Positions 50,710 through 59,068 of a stretch of DNA of 64,000 nucleotides are shown piece by piece (the first letter of the stretch is position 1; every line of letters starts with the position of its first letter). The notes beneath the pieces were generated by a model. It was not told where the DNA came from. It worked only from the letters and a program-made list of their open reading frames with translations, and made no database searches. The DNA is taken from NCBI GenBank assembly GCA_963791455.1, contig CAWBSM010000003.1, forward strand, positions 558,001 to 622,000, given 5' to 3'. The stretch comes from Bog-473 sp963791455. Its GTDB lineage: Bacteria > Actinomycetota > Acidimicrobiia > Acidimicrobiales > RAAP-2. The position numbers and the translations under genes were made by a program.

Positions 50710-52179
50710 GTGAGACAGTCCCCCGAGGACCGGGCGCAGTACTACCGCCAGCTGCGCGCCACGGTATCGACCGAGTTCCTCCCGGAGCTGACCAGCGCCA
50801 CCGCCGTCGATGCCGCGGCGCTGGTCGACCGTATCTTGGCCGAGTTCATCGTCGAGGAGGAATGGGCCGAGGCGGTCAGCAACGAGTACGGGTCTGAGTT
50901 CGCTGCGCTGCTCGACGGCGGGAGCGACGAGGGCGGCGTCACGCCCGGCCGGTTCGTCGAGCTCCGCCAGCAGGCGGCGGACCTGGTCGCGGCGACCTCG
51001 GGCAGCGGCGATCCGGCGGCGCGCCAGCTGTGCCGGGACCTGGTGGACGTCGAGCGACGTTTCCTTGAACGAGTGGACGCGCTCCGTCGCGTGACGCTGG
51101 CCGAGGGGCCCGAGCCGGACGCCGCGGCGTCCCCGACCGAGTGCTCGGTGTCGGCCGAGCAGCTGACGTCGTACTTCCGGCACAAGTTCCCTGCCTCGCC
51201 CGACCTGACGGTGACGGCGGTGGAGGCGGTCCCGGGCGGGCGGTCCAAGGAGACGATTTTGGTCTCGCTCGAGGGCACCACGGAGCTCCCGCCCGGCGTG
51301 ATCGTACGCAAGGACCGGCCGATTGGACTGCTCCCCACCAGGGCGGCGGACGAGTTCGCGGTGCTCCGGGCTGTCTACGAGCACGGGGGCGTCCCCGTGC
51401 CGCGCCCATTCTTCGCTGACGAGGTGAAGAACGGGTTGGACGACGCCGACGGCGACGCCGACGGCACCTTGCTGGTCATGGAGCGGGTGGCCGGCGGCAA
51501 GGCCGGTGAGTACTTCCCCGACCTCGCCGCCCCGACCGAGCACCGACGAGCGCTCGGTGACCAGTTGGCCGCGGCACTGGGCTGCCTCCACTCCATGCCG
51601 CTGGCCGCTTTCAGCGAGACGAACATCGACGTCGTCGCCGCGGTGACGCCGGAGAGCGTGGTTGCGGCGGTGGAGGGGATGACGGCGCGCATCGGCGAGC
51701 TCAGCGGACCGCCCATCGCAGCCGTTTCCCTGGCACGACGGTGGCTGCTCGACCATGTGGCCGACGTGGCCCCGACCGACAAGCGCTGTCTCCTCTGGGG
51801 GGACGTCGGGCTGCACAACATCCTCGTGGACGGGTACCGCATCAGCGCGCTGGTCGACTGGGAGGCCGCCACGGTCGGTCCCCCGGCGCGCGAGCTCGCC
51901 GCGGTGTGGCCCGCGGCCACTGCGCTCATGGAATGGGAGGAGTTCATCGACGCCTACCGTGCGGCTGGGGGGCCGGCGGAAGCCACCGATCCGTCCGCCG
52001 TTGCCTTCTACCGGGTCTTCTTCTGCCTCGGCGCTTGCATGACCAGTCGGACGGGGGGGCACCTCTTCCGCACCGGGGCCAAACGCGATCTCCTGACGGC
52101 GCACTCCGGGCTCGACTCGCAGTTCCGGGCCCAACGCAACCTGGTGCGCGCGTTGCGGGACGTGACGACCGACGATTGA
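50710..52179 (+). CDS. APH-family phosphotransferase (kinase, copy 2)
   Basis: 489 residues from GTG 50710. An N-terminal helical extension (about 1-145, beginning QSPEDRAQYYRQLRATVSTE) precedes the kinase fold. The catalytic loop is LLWGDVGLHNILVDGYRISA near residue 360 with ALVDWEAATVGPPARELAAV for the metal Asp; GRSKETILVSLEG and PPGVIVRKDRP mark the nucleotide lobe with its Lys. It differs from copy 1 in having this N-terminal domain and is not a recent duplicate. Hydroxyacyl-CoA phosphorylation, as in LvaA or ACAD11, is the working hypothesis. Confidence 0.8.
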   Translation: MRQSPEDRAQYYRQLRATVSTEFLPELTSATAVDAAALVDRILAEFIVEEEWAEAVSNEYGSEFAALLDGGSDEGGVTPGRFVELRQQAADLVAATSGSGDPAARQLCRDLVDVERRFLERVDALRRVTLAEGPEPDAAASPTECSVSAEQLTSYFRHKFPASPDLTVTAVEAVPGGRSKETILVSLEGTTELPPGVIVRKDRPIGLLPTRAADEFAVLRAVYEHGGVPVPRPFFADEVKNGLDDADGDADGTLLVMERVAGGKAGEYFPDLAAPTEHRRALGDQLAAALGCLHSMPLAAFSETNIDVVAAVTPESVVAAVEGMTARIGELSGPPIAAVSLARRWLLDHVADVAPTDKRCLLWGDVGLHNILVDGYRISALVDWEAATVGPPARELAAVWPAATALMEWEEFIDAYRAAGGPAEATDPSAVAFYRVFFCLGACMTSRTGGHLFRTGAKRDLLTAHSGLDSQFRAQRNLVRALRDVTTDD

Positions 52180-52265
52180 CCCTGGCTGGGTGGATCCCGG
52201 TTGCGCCGGGCCTGCCCGTTGGTCTCTCCGGCCCTCGATGATGGCAGCGTGCGACAATCGCTCCC

Positions 52266-52907
52266 GTGACCGTCACCGAGTCAGGCTGGGCGCGGCGCCG
52301 TCACCTGCTCCTGACCACGTACGAGCGGGTCGCCTGGGAGCTGTTCGCGGCTCGTGGCTTCCCGGGCGTCACGGTGGACGAGATCGCCGAGGCGGCCGGC
52401 GTGTCGACCCGCACCCTCTTCCGCTACTTCCCCACCAAGGAGGACCTCCTGCTCGGCTACCCCCGGCGGGGTGTGGCGGGCTTCGTCGAGATGGTCGCCC
52501 AGCTCGAGCCCTGTTCGACGCCCCTCGAAAGGGGATGGCAGCAGGTACGCGACTACTACCTGCAGTTCCCGCTCGACCCGAAGGTCTTACAACTGTGGCG
52601 GCGGGCGGCGGCCGAGGCCCCCGAGGTCCACGCGCGGGTCCGGGGCGAGCGGGCGCACGCCCTGACCGAGGCCTTCACCGCGTACTGCGCCGCTTGCCTG
52701 GGCCTCGATCCCCGTGACGATGTGCGCCCCCGCGTGCTGGCCGGGGTGATCGTCGGAATGGAGTCGTCGGTCGTCGAACTCTGGGGGAGGTCCCACGTCC
52801 CCCTCCGGGAGATTCTCGACGCAGCCGAGCAGTCGGTTCCCGGGCTTCGGAGCGGAGCCGGGGAAGCGTCAGATGACGCGGGTGCGGCTCTTGCATTTCG
52901 TGAGTAG
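52266..52907 (+). CDS. TetR-family transcriptional regulator
   Basis: 213 residues from GTG 52266. HTH at about 15-62: ERVAWELFAARGFPGVTVDE, then IAEAAGVSTRTLFRYFPTKE. The C-terminal domain ends with a short Ala/Gly-rich tail. It follows the kinase gene on the same strand, 86 bp later. The promoter of the next amidohydrolase gene overlaps its 3' end, so it may regulate that gene. It is another candidate for the regulator of the recurrent operator. Confidence 0.9.
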   Translation: MTVTESGWARRRHLLLTTYERVAWELFAARGFPGVTVDEIAEAAGVSTRTLFRYFPTKEDLLLGYPRRGVAGFVEMVAQLEPCSTPLERGWQQVRDYYLQFPLDPKVLQLWRRAAAEAPEVHARVRGERAHALTEAFTAYCAACLGLDPRDDVRPRVLAGVIVGMESSVVELWGRSHVPLREILDAAEQSVPGLRSGAGEASDDAGAALAFRE

Positions 52908-52918
52908 GCAAGTAGATT
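52891..52918 (+). promoter_or_regulatory. Promoter of the second amidohydrolase gene
   Basis: TTGCAT (52891-52896), 16-bp spacer, TAGATT (52913-52918). It overlaps the 3' end of the TetR gene. GTCA-TGAGG-TGAC (52919-52931) just downstream is a small inverted repeat that could be an operator. Confidence 0.5.
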
Positions 52919-52964
52919 GTCATGAGGTGACGATTTTCTGAGCTGAGCATCGAGGGGTTTCGGC

Positions 52965-54107
52965 ATGCTGCAAGAAGACGTCCAACTCATTTCGGTCGAC
53001 GACCACGTGATCGAGCACGAACGGGTCTGGACCGACCGCCTGCCGGCACAATTCAAAGAGGCCGGACCTCGTGTCGTCGAGCTCGACGGCGGGAACCAGG
53101 CGTGGTCCTTTGAAGGACGGATCGTCCCCACCATCGGGCTCAACGCGGTGGCGGGCAAGGACCCCAAGGACTTCGGGCTCGACCCGGTCCGCTTCGAGGA
53201 CATGCTGCCCGGCTGCTACGACGTCAACGCCCGCCTGGTGGACATGGATGTCGACGGCATTTGGGCGCAGCTGTGCTTTCCGTCGTTTCCGGGCTTCGCC
53301 GGCGGCACGCTCTTCGGGGCGGAGGACAAGGAACTGGCCACCGCCTGCGTCCTCGCCTGGAACGACTTCATCCTCGACGAGTGGACCGCGGCGGCGCCCG
53401 AGCGGTTCATCCCGATGGTCCTCGTCCCGTTCTGGGACGTGGCGGCGTCGGTCGCCGAGGTGCAGCGGACCGCGGCCAAGGGGGCCAAGGCGATCACCTT
53501 CAGCGAGGCCCCGCACCGGCTCGGCCTCCCCTCCTTCCACAGCGACCATTGGGATCCCTTCCTGGCCGCGGCGCAGGACGCCGACATGCCTCTGTGCCTG
53601 CACTTCGGCAGCGGTGGCGCCCCCGAGGTCGCGGCGGACGCCAATTTCGCCGTCTCCATCGCGCTGTTCGGGATGAACTCACAGGCGACCACCATCGACC
53701 TGCTCTACTCGCCGGTGTTCCACAAGTTCCCCCGGCTGCGCGTCGCACTGTCCGAGGGCGGGATCGGCTGGATCCCCTACGTGCTCGAGCGGGCCGACTA
53801 CACCTGGGAGCGGCACCGCTGGTACACGGGCATCAACACCGAGGTGCGCCCGTCCGATCTCTTCCGGGACCACGTCTTCGGCTGCTTCATCGCGGACAAC
53901 GCGGGCATCGAGGAGCGCTCTCTGATCGGCGTAGACAACATCATGTTCGAGGGCGACTATCCCCACAGCGACAGCAACTTCCCGGCGTCGCGGGCAAAGT
54001 TGGCCGGCGTGCTCTCCGGCGTGCCCGACGACGAGGCCCGCAAGATCGCCGAGGACAACGCGCGACGCGTTTTCAACTTCCCCCGCGTTCGGGGGCGTTC
54101 GGGGTGA
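52965..54107 (+). CDS. Amidohydrolase family 2
   Basis: 380 residues from ATG 52965 after GAGGGG. ISVDDHVIEHERVW carries the N-terminal DxH-type metal motif, LCLHFGSGGAPEVAADAN near residue 210 another barrel His, and IMFEGDYPHSDSNFP near 326 the conserved Asp. It differs clearly from the copy at 7923. It ends as the CaiB gene begins (overlapping GTGATG), so they are translationally coupled. Probably a C-C bond hydrolase or decarboxylase acting on a ring-derived or branched intermediate. Confidence 0.9.
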   Translation: MLQEDVQLISVDDHVIEHERVWTDRLPAQFKEAGPRVVELDGGNQAWSFEGRIVPTIGLNAVAGKDPKDFGLDPVRFEDMLPGCYDVNARLVDMDVDGIWAQLCFPSFPGFAGGTLFGAEDKELATACVLAWNDFILDEWTAAAPERFIPMVLVPFWDVAASVAEVQRTAAKGAKAITFSEAPHRLGLPSFHSDHWDPFLAAAQDADMPLCLHFGSGGAPEVAADANFAVSIALFGMNSQATTIDLLYSPVFHKFPRLRVALSEGGIGWIPYVLERADYTWERHRWYTGINTEVRPSDLFRDHVFGCFIADNAGIEERSLIGVDNIMFEGDYPHSDSNFPASRAKLAGVLSGVPDDEARKIAEDNARRVFNFPRVRGRSG

Positions 54108-55309
54108 TGCTGCCCTTCTCCGGTGTCCGGGTGCTGGAGGTGGCGGCGTGGACCTTTGTCCCCGCCGCCGGGGCGGCGATGGCCGATCTGGGGGCCGACG
54201 TCATCAAGGTTGAGCCGCCCGCCGGTGATCCCCAGCGCGGGCTCATGAACATGCTCGCCCTCGCCGGCGGCCCGCCCGTCAACCCCTTCGTAGAGATCCC
54301 GAACCGGGGGAAACGAGGCATCACGATCGATCTCTCCACGAGCGGTGGGCGAGCGCTCCTGCTCGAGATTGCCGCCACGGCCGACGTCTTCCTGACCAGC
54401 TATCTCCCGGCGTCCCGCAAGAGGCTCGGGATCGAGCTGGCCGACCTCCGTGCGGCGAACCCGCAGATCATCTACGCGTGCGGGCACGGGTGGGGCGCGA
54501 AGGGACCGATGGCCGACACCGGCGGCTTCGACCTCGCCTCGGGGTGGGCATCGGCCTCCATGGCATTCAAGATGTCGCGCGGTACGGACGAGCCGATGTT
54601 CCAACCAGCGGCCTTCTTCGACCTCCAAGGGGCCAACACGATCGCGGGCGCCATCGGCACCGCGCTGTTCCAGCGAGAGCGCAGCGGCGCCCCGACCGAG
54701 ATCGACGTCTCCCTCTTGGGCGTCGGCATGTGGACCCTCAGCCCCGACCTTATGGCGGCCCCCTACATCGGGTCGATCCGTGCCCCAAATCGGACCGCTG
54801 TCCCCAATCCGATCGTCAACTCGTACCCGACGGCGGACGATCGTTGGCTGTACCTGGTCTGCTTGCAGGCGGACCGCTTCTGGGGTGAGCTGTGCGAGGT
54901 GATCGGTCGCCCGGACCTCACAAAGGATGAGCGGTTCGCCGACATGTCGGCGCGGGCACAGAACGCCGAGACGTGCGTGGCCGAGCTCGAGGCGACGTTC
55001 CGCACGAAGACCCTCGCGCAGTGGAGGGAACAGCTGGACTCGTTCAGCGGTGTGTGGGCGCCTGTGCTGCACCCGGCCGAGGTGCACGACCAGGTGCAGG
55101 TCGCGGCCAACGGGTACCTCCCCGAGGTGACGTCAAACGATGGCACGGTCTTCCGCCTCCCGGCGCCCCCCATGCAATTCGGCGGGGTGGCCCCGGTCCC
55201 GCGCGGTCCCGCACCTGAGCACGGACAGCACACCGAGGAGATCTTGCTCGAGCTGGGCCGAGATTGGGAGGCCATCGGGGAGCTCCGGGCCTCCGGGGCC
55301 CTCGGCTAG
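54107..55309 (+). CDS. CaiB/BaiF (family III) CoA-transferase
   Basis: 400 residues, the normal single-domain length, from ATG 54107 (GTG 54104 possible). FSGVRVLEVAAWTFVPAAGA, LGADVIKVEPPAGDPQRGLM, NRGKRGITIDLSTSGGRALL and GGFDLASGWASASMAFKMSR follow the family order; the Asp in the GGFD region near residue 140 is the likely aspartyl-CoA residue. Unlike the two fused copies in this window it must dimerise. Co-transcribed with the amidohydrolase. Confidence 0.9.
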   Translation: MLPFSGVRVLEVAAWTFVPAAGAAMADLGADVIKVEPPAGDPQRGLMNMLALAGGPPVNPFVEIPNRGKRGITIDLSTSGGRALLLEIAATADVFLTSYLPASRKRLGIELADLRAANPQIIYACGHGWGAKGPMADTGGFDLASGWASASMAFKMSRGTDEPMFQPAAFFDLQGANTIAGAIGTALFQRERSGAPTEIDVSLLGVGMWTLSPDLMAAPYIGSIRAPNRTAVPNPIVNSYPTADDRWLYLVCLQADRFWGELCEVIGRPDLTKDERFADMSARAQNAETCVAELEATFRTKTLAQWREQLDSFSGVWAPVLHPAEVHDQVQVAANGYLPEVTSNDGTVFRLPAPPMQFGGVAPVPRGPAPEHGQHTEEILLELGRDWEAIGELRASGALG

Positions 55310-55361
55310 GAAGGGCGAGGACACCCGTCGCGCCTCGACGAATGGACGAATGGGAGACGAC

Positions 55362-55490
55362 ATGATCGAGACGGGGCAGCTGGGGTCGGCCCGTCCCTCG
55401 GAGGAACAGGGTCCCGGCTGGGGCAACCCCTTCGACGGGATCGGTCGGCCGGACGCGTTCGGCGGAAACAAGCGAGAGAGTGGGAGCTGA
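55362..55490 (+). CDS. Small hypothetical protein (42 residues)
   Basis: ATG 55362 follows GGGAG at good spacing. The peptide is MIETGQLGSARPSEEQGPGW then GNPFDGIGRPDAFGGNKRES and GS. Low complexity, Gly/Pro-rich, no family recognised. It fills the gap between the CaiB and SDR genes, and its stop lies 3 bp before the next ATG, consistent with coupling. It could be a genuine small protein or a chance frame. Confidence 0.4.
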   Translation: MIETGQLGSARPSEEQGPGWGNPFDGIGRPDAFGGNKRESGS

Positions 55491-55493
55491 CCG

Positions 55494-56204
55494 ATGGGGC
55501 TTCTCGAGGGGAAGGTGGCGGTCGTCTCCGGTGCGTCGGCCGGGTCCGGGCTCGGCGTCGTCAGGCGATTTCTCGACGAGGGCGCCAACGTGGTCATGCT
55601 GGCGCGCAACAAGGAGCGTTTGGAAGAGGTCGCGGGGGGATTGGGTGAACGCGCCATCCCCGTCGCCACCGATGTCGGCGACTCCGAGAGCGTGCGCGCC
55701 GCTTTTGAAGAGGTGACGCGGCGGTTCGGCAAGCTCGACGTGTTGGTCAATCACGCCGCGGTCTACCGCCCGTGTGCGGTCGAGCATCTCAGCGACGACG
55801 ACATCCAACGGCAGCTCGCCACCAATTTGCTCGGCCCGGTGTACATGTCGCGGGCCGCCATCCCGTTGCTGCGGGCGGCCGGCGGCGGCGACATCATCAA
55901 CACGTCGAGCGAGTCGACACTGCACCCGTTTCCCATGCTCTCGATGTACGTGGCCAGCAAGGCCGCACTCGAGGCGTTCGGTGTCGTCCTGGCCCAAGAG
56001 GTGCGCGACGACGACATCAGGGTCACCACCGTTGTCCAGGGGACAGCCCAAGGGGCCGGGGTCGGATCGACCGACTGGGAGTGGGACCCGGACCACGCCG
56101 CCGCAGCCCTGCAGCGCTGGACCGAGCTCGGACTGATGAACCACGCCATGGGGCGCTACGGAGACAGGAGGTGGAGGCCATCGGCGACGTCCACCTCTTC
56201 ATAG
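55494..56204 (+). CDS. Short-chain dehydrogenase/reductase, C-terminus frameshifted
   Basis: As read, 236 residues. VAVVSGASAGSGLGVVRRFL is the cofactor turn (GxxxGxG, slightly atypical), VNHAAVY replaces NNAG, INTSSESTLHPFPMLSMYVA with YVASK supplies Ser-Tyr-Lys. After MGRYGDRR the frame runs into low-quality sequence (WRPSATSTSS) and stops; the expected ending lies in another frame (next entry). Most likely the real protein continues to 56257. Located between the CaiB gene and the P450. Confidence 0.85.
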   Translation: MGLLEGKVAVVSGASAGSGLGVVRRFLDEGANVVMLARNKERLEEVAGGLGERAIPVATDVGDSESVRAAFEEVTRRFGKLDVLVNHAAVYRPCAVEHLSDDDIQRQLATNLLGPVYMSRAAIPLLRAAGGGDIINTSSESTLHPFPMLSMYVASKAALEAFGVVLAQEVRDDDIRVTTVVQGTAQGAGVGSTDWEWDPDHAAAALQRWTELGLMNHAMGRYGDRRWRPSATSTSS

Positions 56205-56257
56205 TCACCCGCCCGCGGACTCAGAAGTTGGACGTCGTGTACTGCCGTAGCTTTTGA
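56168..56257 (+). pseudogene. Out-of-frame C-terminal tail of the SDR
   Basis: From GAG 56168 the alternative frame reads EVEAIGDVHLFIVTRPRTQK then LDVVYCRSF and stops at 56255-56257. This is a normal SDR C-terminal ending (VTRP-GQKLDVV). The shift equals one missing base at about 56160-56170. Restored, the gene would cover 55494-56257, about 254 residues. Confidence 0.75.
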
Positions 56258-56288
56258 CCGAAGAGAACGACCCGAACGAGAGGAGCGT

Positions 56289-57497
56289 ATGACCTCGACC
56301 CCGGCGGGCACCGACCTGTACTACGACCCCTACGATTTCGACATCGACGACGACCCGTACCCGGTTTGGAAGAGACTGCGTGACGAGGCGCCGCTCTATT
56401 ACAACGAGCAGCACGACTTCTGGGCCCTCAGCCGGTTCGAGGACGTCCGGCGCGGCCTGGCCGACTGGAAGACCTACATCTCGGGGAAGGGGTCTGTCCT
56501 CGAGCTGATCAAGAGCGGGATGGAGATCCCGCCGGGCTCCATTCTCTTCGAGGACCCGCCCGCCCACGACGAGCACCGGAGCCTCCTGAGCCGGGTCTTC
56601 ACGCCGAGGGCGATGAACGCGATCGAGCCCGAGGTGCGTCGCTTCTGCGCCCGGACGCTCGACCCCCTGGTCGGCACCGGACACTTCGACTTCATCCACG
56701 ACTTGGCCGCCGAGATGCCCATGCGCGTCATCGGCATGCTCTTGGGCATCCCCGAGGAGGACCAAGAGGCGATCCGGGACCGCCTCGACGCCACCTTGCG
56801 CCTCGAGGAAGGGAGCGCGCCCAACCAGCCCCAGGAGGGCCTCGGAGCCGTCGGTGGCGAGGGGTTCGCCGAGTACATCGAGTGGCGGGCCGAGCACCCA
56901 TCCAACGACCTGATGACGAAGCTGATCCACGCGGAGTTCGTCGACACGACGGGCACTACCCGGACCCTGACCCGCGAGGAGATACTGGGCTACGTGGGCC
57001 TGCTGGCGGGAGCCGGCAACGAGACAACGACGCGGCTCATCGGCTGGGCCGGCAAGCTCCTGGCCGAGCACCCCGACCAGCGCCGCGAGCTCGCTGAGGA
57101 CTCGAGCCTGATTCCCAGTGCCATCGAGGAGCTCCTGCGTTATGAGGCGCCCTCACCGGTCCAGGCGAGGTTCGTGACCAAGGACGTCGAGCATCACGGC
57201 CAGACCGTGCCGGCGGGGAGCGTGCTGGTGCTCATGAACGGCGCCGCCAACCGGGACGAGCGCACGTTCCCCGAACCGGACCGCTTCGACATCCACCGGA
57301 CGTTCGACCAGCACCTCTCGTTCGGCTACGGCATCCACTTCTGTCTGGGCAGCCACCTGGCCCGCCTCGAAGGCCGCATCGCCCTCGAGGAGGTCCTGCA
57401 GCGGTTCCCCACCTGGGAGGTGGACTGGGACCATGCGGTCCAGGCCCACACGTCGACGGTGCGGGGATGGGAGCGCCTGCCCGTCTCGGTGCCCTGA
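56289..57497 (+). CDS. Cytochrome P450
   Basis: 402 residues; ATG 56289 after GAGAGGAG. The I-helix is LLAGAGNETTTRLIGWAGKL near residue 238 (AGxET type), ExxR is IEELLRYEAPSP near 280, and the heme loop FGYGIHFCLGSHLARLEGRI near 345 contains the axial Cys. A soluble bacterial class I P450, probably needing a ferredoxin not encoded here. It would hydroxylate the substrate, creating hydroxyl groups for the SDR and kinase steps. Last gene of this plus run before the transporter locus. Confidence 0.93.
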   Translation: MTSTPAGTDLYYDPYDFDIDDDPYPVWKRLRDEAPLYYNEQHDFWALSRFEDVRRGLADWKTYISGKGSVLELIKSGMEIPPGSILFEDPPAHDEHRSLLSRVFTPRAMNAIEPEVRRFCARTLDPLVGTGHFDFIHDLAAEMPMRVIGMLLGIPEEDQEAIRDRLDATLRLEEGSAPNQPQEGLGAVGGEGFAEYIEWRAEHPSNDLMTKLIHAEFVDTTGTTRTLTREEILGYVGLLAGAGNETTTRLIGWAGKLLAEHPDQRRELAEDSSLIPSAIEELLRYEAPSPVQARFVTKDVEHHGQTVPAGSVLVLMNGAANRDERTFPEPDRFDIHRTFDQHLSFGYGIHFCLGSHLARLEGRIALEEVLQRFPTWEVDWDHAVQAHTSTVRGWERLPVSVP

Positions 57498-57536
57498 GCG
57501 ATGGGAGTCGACGAAGGCCCTGCGCCGGCTGGGGAG

Positions 57537-57554
57537 AAGAGTTTCCTCTATCTG
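57537..57554. promoter_or_regulatory. Recurrent operator, degenerate copy (site 7)
   Basis: AAGAGTTTCCTCTATCTG resembles AAGAGTATCCTCT with one central mismatch. It lies about 97 bp upstream of site 8, ahead of the same gene. Two sites may allow cooperative binding or looping. Confidence 0.45.
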
Positions 57555-57615
57555 TTGTCGAACCAGTGAGAATTGTCTCTGCCCTGCCAGCCCTTTCCCG
57601 AAATGTTGCGATATG

Positions 57616-57651
57616 TTGACGGTGGAAAGGAGCAAACGGTATACTCTTTTC
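57616..57651 (+). promoter_or_regulatory. Strong promoter with recurrent operator (site 8)
   Basis: TTGACG (57616-57621), 18-bp spacer, TATACT (57640-57645): close to consensus. The -10 lies inside AAACGGTATACTCTTTTC (57634-57651), a copy of the recurrent motif. Transcription starts near 57652, giving a roughly 75-nt leader before GTG 57726. Confidence 0.7.
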
Positions 57652-57725
57652 TGCCGCAGCCTCCGGGGGGCCTGCTGTGGCTGGACGAGCACATTCGCCG
57701 CCCCCTGAATCCCCGAGGAGGAAAA

Positions 57726-59006
57726 GTGCTGGTCAAGACAGGTGCGATGTGGCGGTCGGGGCGCGGGGTCGGGCGGACACTCTTGGCGGCAGGTGTCATG
57801 GCAACGGCCTCCCTGTCGGTGGCCGCAGTCGTCGGTGTCGGCGTCGGCGCCGCCGGGGCCAGTGGGCTCGGCAAGGCGCATCCGGCCACCTTGCCCGCAG
57901 TGACGATCGGCCTCATCAGCGACGGCGGTGGAGGCAGCTCCATCGGCACTGCGGCACTCGTCGAGCAGGGCGCCAAGGCGGCCGTCGCCTACCAGAACGA
58001 GTATGGCGGCGGCCTCGAGGGCCACAAGATCGACCTGTACGTCTGTGAGAACCAGTCGACGCCGGCCGGCGGTCAGACCTGTGCCAACGACATGGTCCAG
58101 AAGGGCGTCGTCGCCGTCGTCGAACCCTTCACCGGGCAGGGCCAGACCGAGGTGCCGACCATCACCGCCGCTGGCATCCCCTACATCACGATCAGCGGCG
58201 CGTCGACCGCCGAGCTCACCACGCCCGGTTCCTTCGCCATCGACGGCGGCTTCCCGGCCTATCTAGGTGCAGAAGCGCTGAGCGCCAAGCAGCACGGCTA
58301 CACCAAGGTCGGGGTCCTGGTCGACAACGTGCCGGCGGCGATCCAGGGCGCAGAGGCGCTCGGCGGCATCGTCTTCAAGGCGGCCGGGGTCGGCTTTCAG
58401 GTGGTCCCGGTGAACTCGGGAACCGCCGACATGAGCCCGCAGCTGCAGTCGGTCGTGTCGGGCGGCGCGGACGCGGTGGGCATGGTCGGCGACGTGACCT
58501 TCTGCAGCTCGTTCCTTCAGGCCTACAACACGCTCGGCCTCAAGTTGCCACGGTACGTGCTCTCGACGTGCCAGGACCCGAGCATCCTCGACTCGGCCAC
58601 GCTGGACAAGGCGCTCGCCGGCTCCTACATCACGACGACCACGCAGGCGTCAAAGGCCGAACTGGCGCTCTACGCGGCCCTCATCAAGAAGTACGACCCG
58701 AAGGCGAGCCCGAACCCCAACGTCAGCAGCAACCAGGCATCGGGCGTGACCCCGGTCCTCACCCTGGCGGCCATCATGAAGGGTTCGACGGAGCCGGTCA
58801 CGGCCGCCGGGATCAAGACGCAGACCGAGACGGCGAAGAACGTGGTCGTCCCGCTCTCGGGCGGCCTCACCTTCACCTGCAACGGGACGGCCATCCCGCT
58901 GCTCAAGTCCGTGTGCTCGTCATCCGCCGCACTCGGCGTCATCCAGGCTGGCAAGGCCGGCAAGGTCACCGCCATCAAGGTCTACAACCCGACACCGCTG
59001 TTCTAG
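57726..59006 (+). CDS. Branched-chain-type ABC transporter solute-binding protein
   Basis: 426 residues from GTG 57726, after GAGGAGGAAAA. The signal peptide is residues 1-46 (basic start, then TLLAAGVMATASLSVAAVVG), ending in Gly/Ala rather than a lipobox Cys. The mature part is a type I periplasmic-binding fold (Peripla_BP_6/LivK-like): VTIGLISDGGGGSSIGTAAL, ITISGASTAELTTPGSF, KVGVLVDNVPAAIQGAEALG. In Gram-positive-type bacteria such proteins are usually lipoproteins, so the missing Cys is odd. It shares the operator with the Liv importer at 60663. Confidence 0.9.
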   Translation: MLVKTGAMWRSGRGVGRTLLAAGVMATASLSVAAVVGVGVGAAGASGLGKAHPATLPAVTIGLISDGGGGSSIGTAALVEQGAKAAVAYQNEYGGGLEGHKIDLYVCENQSTPAGGQTCANDMVQKGVVAVVEPFTGQGQTEVPTITAAGIPYITISGASTAELTTPGSFAIDGGFPAYLGAEALSAKQHGYTKVGVLVDNVPAAIQGAEALGGIVFKAAGVGFQVVPVNSGTADMSPQLQSVVSGGADAVGMVGDVTFCSSFLQAYNTLGLKLPRYVLSTCQDPSILDSATLDKALAGSYITTTTQASKAELALYAALIKKYDPKASPNPNVSSNQASGVTPVLTLAAIMKGSTEPVTAAGIKTQTETAKNVVVPLSGGLTFTCNGTAIPLLKSVCSSSAALGVIQAGKAGKVTAIKVYNPTPLF

Positions 59007-59018
59007 GGGGCGGGACGT

Positions 59019-59047
59019 TTGTCAGGCCGGCCCTGACGGAGTAAGGT
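59019..59047 (+). promoter_or_regulatory. Promoter of the zinc-finger/HTH gene with internal inverted repeat
   Basis: TTGTCA (59019-59024), 17-bp spacer, TAAGGT (59042-59047). The spacer contains GTCAGG-CCGGC-CCTGAC (59021-59037), an inverted repeat that could be an operator (perhaps autoregulatory) or a weak terminator of the preceding gene. Confidence 0.6.
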
Positions 59048-59068
59048 ACGTCGGGGAGGCCTTCGCCT

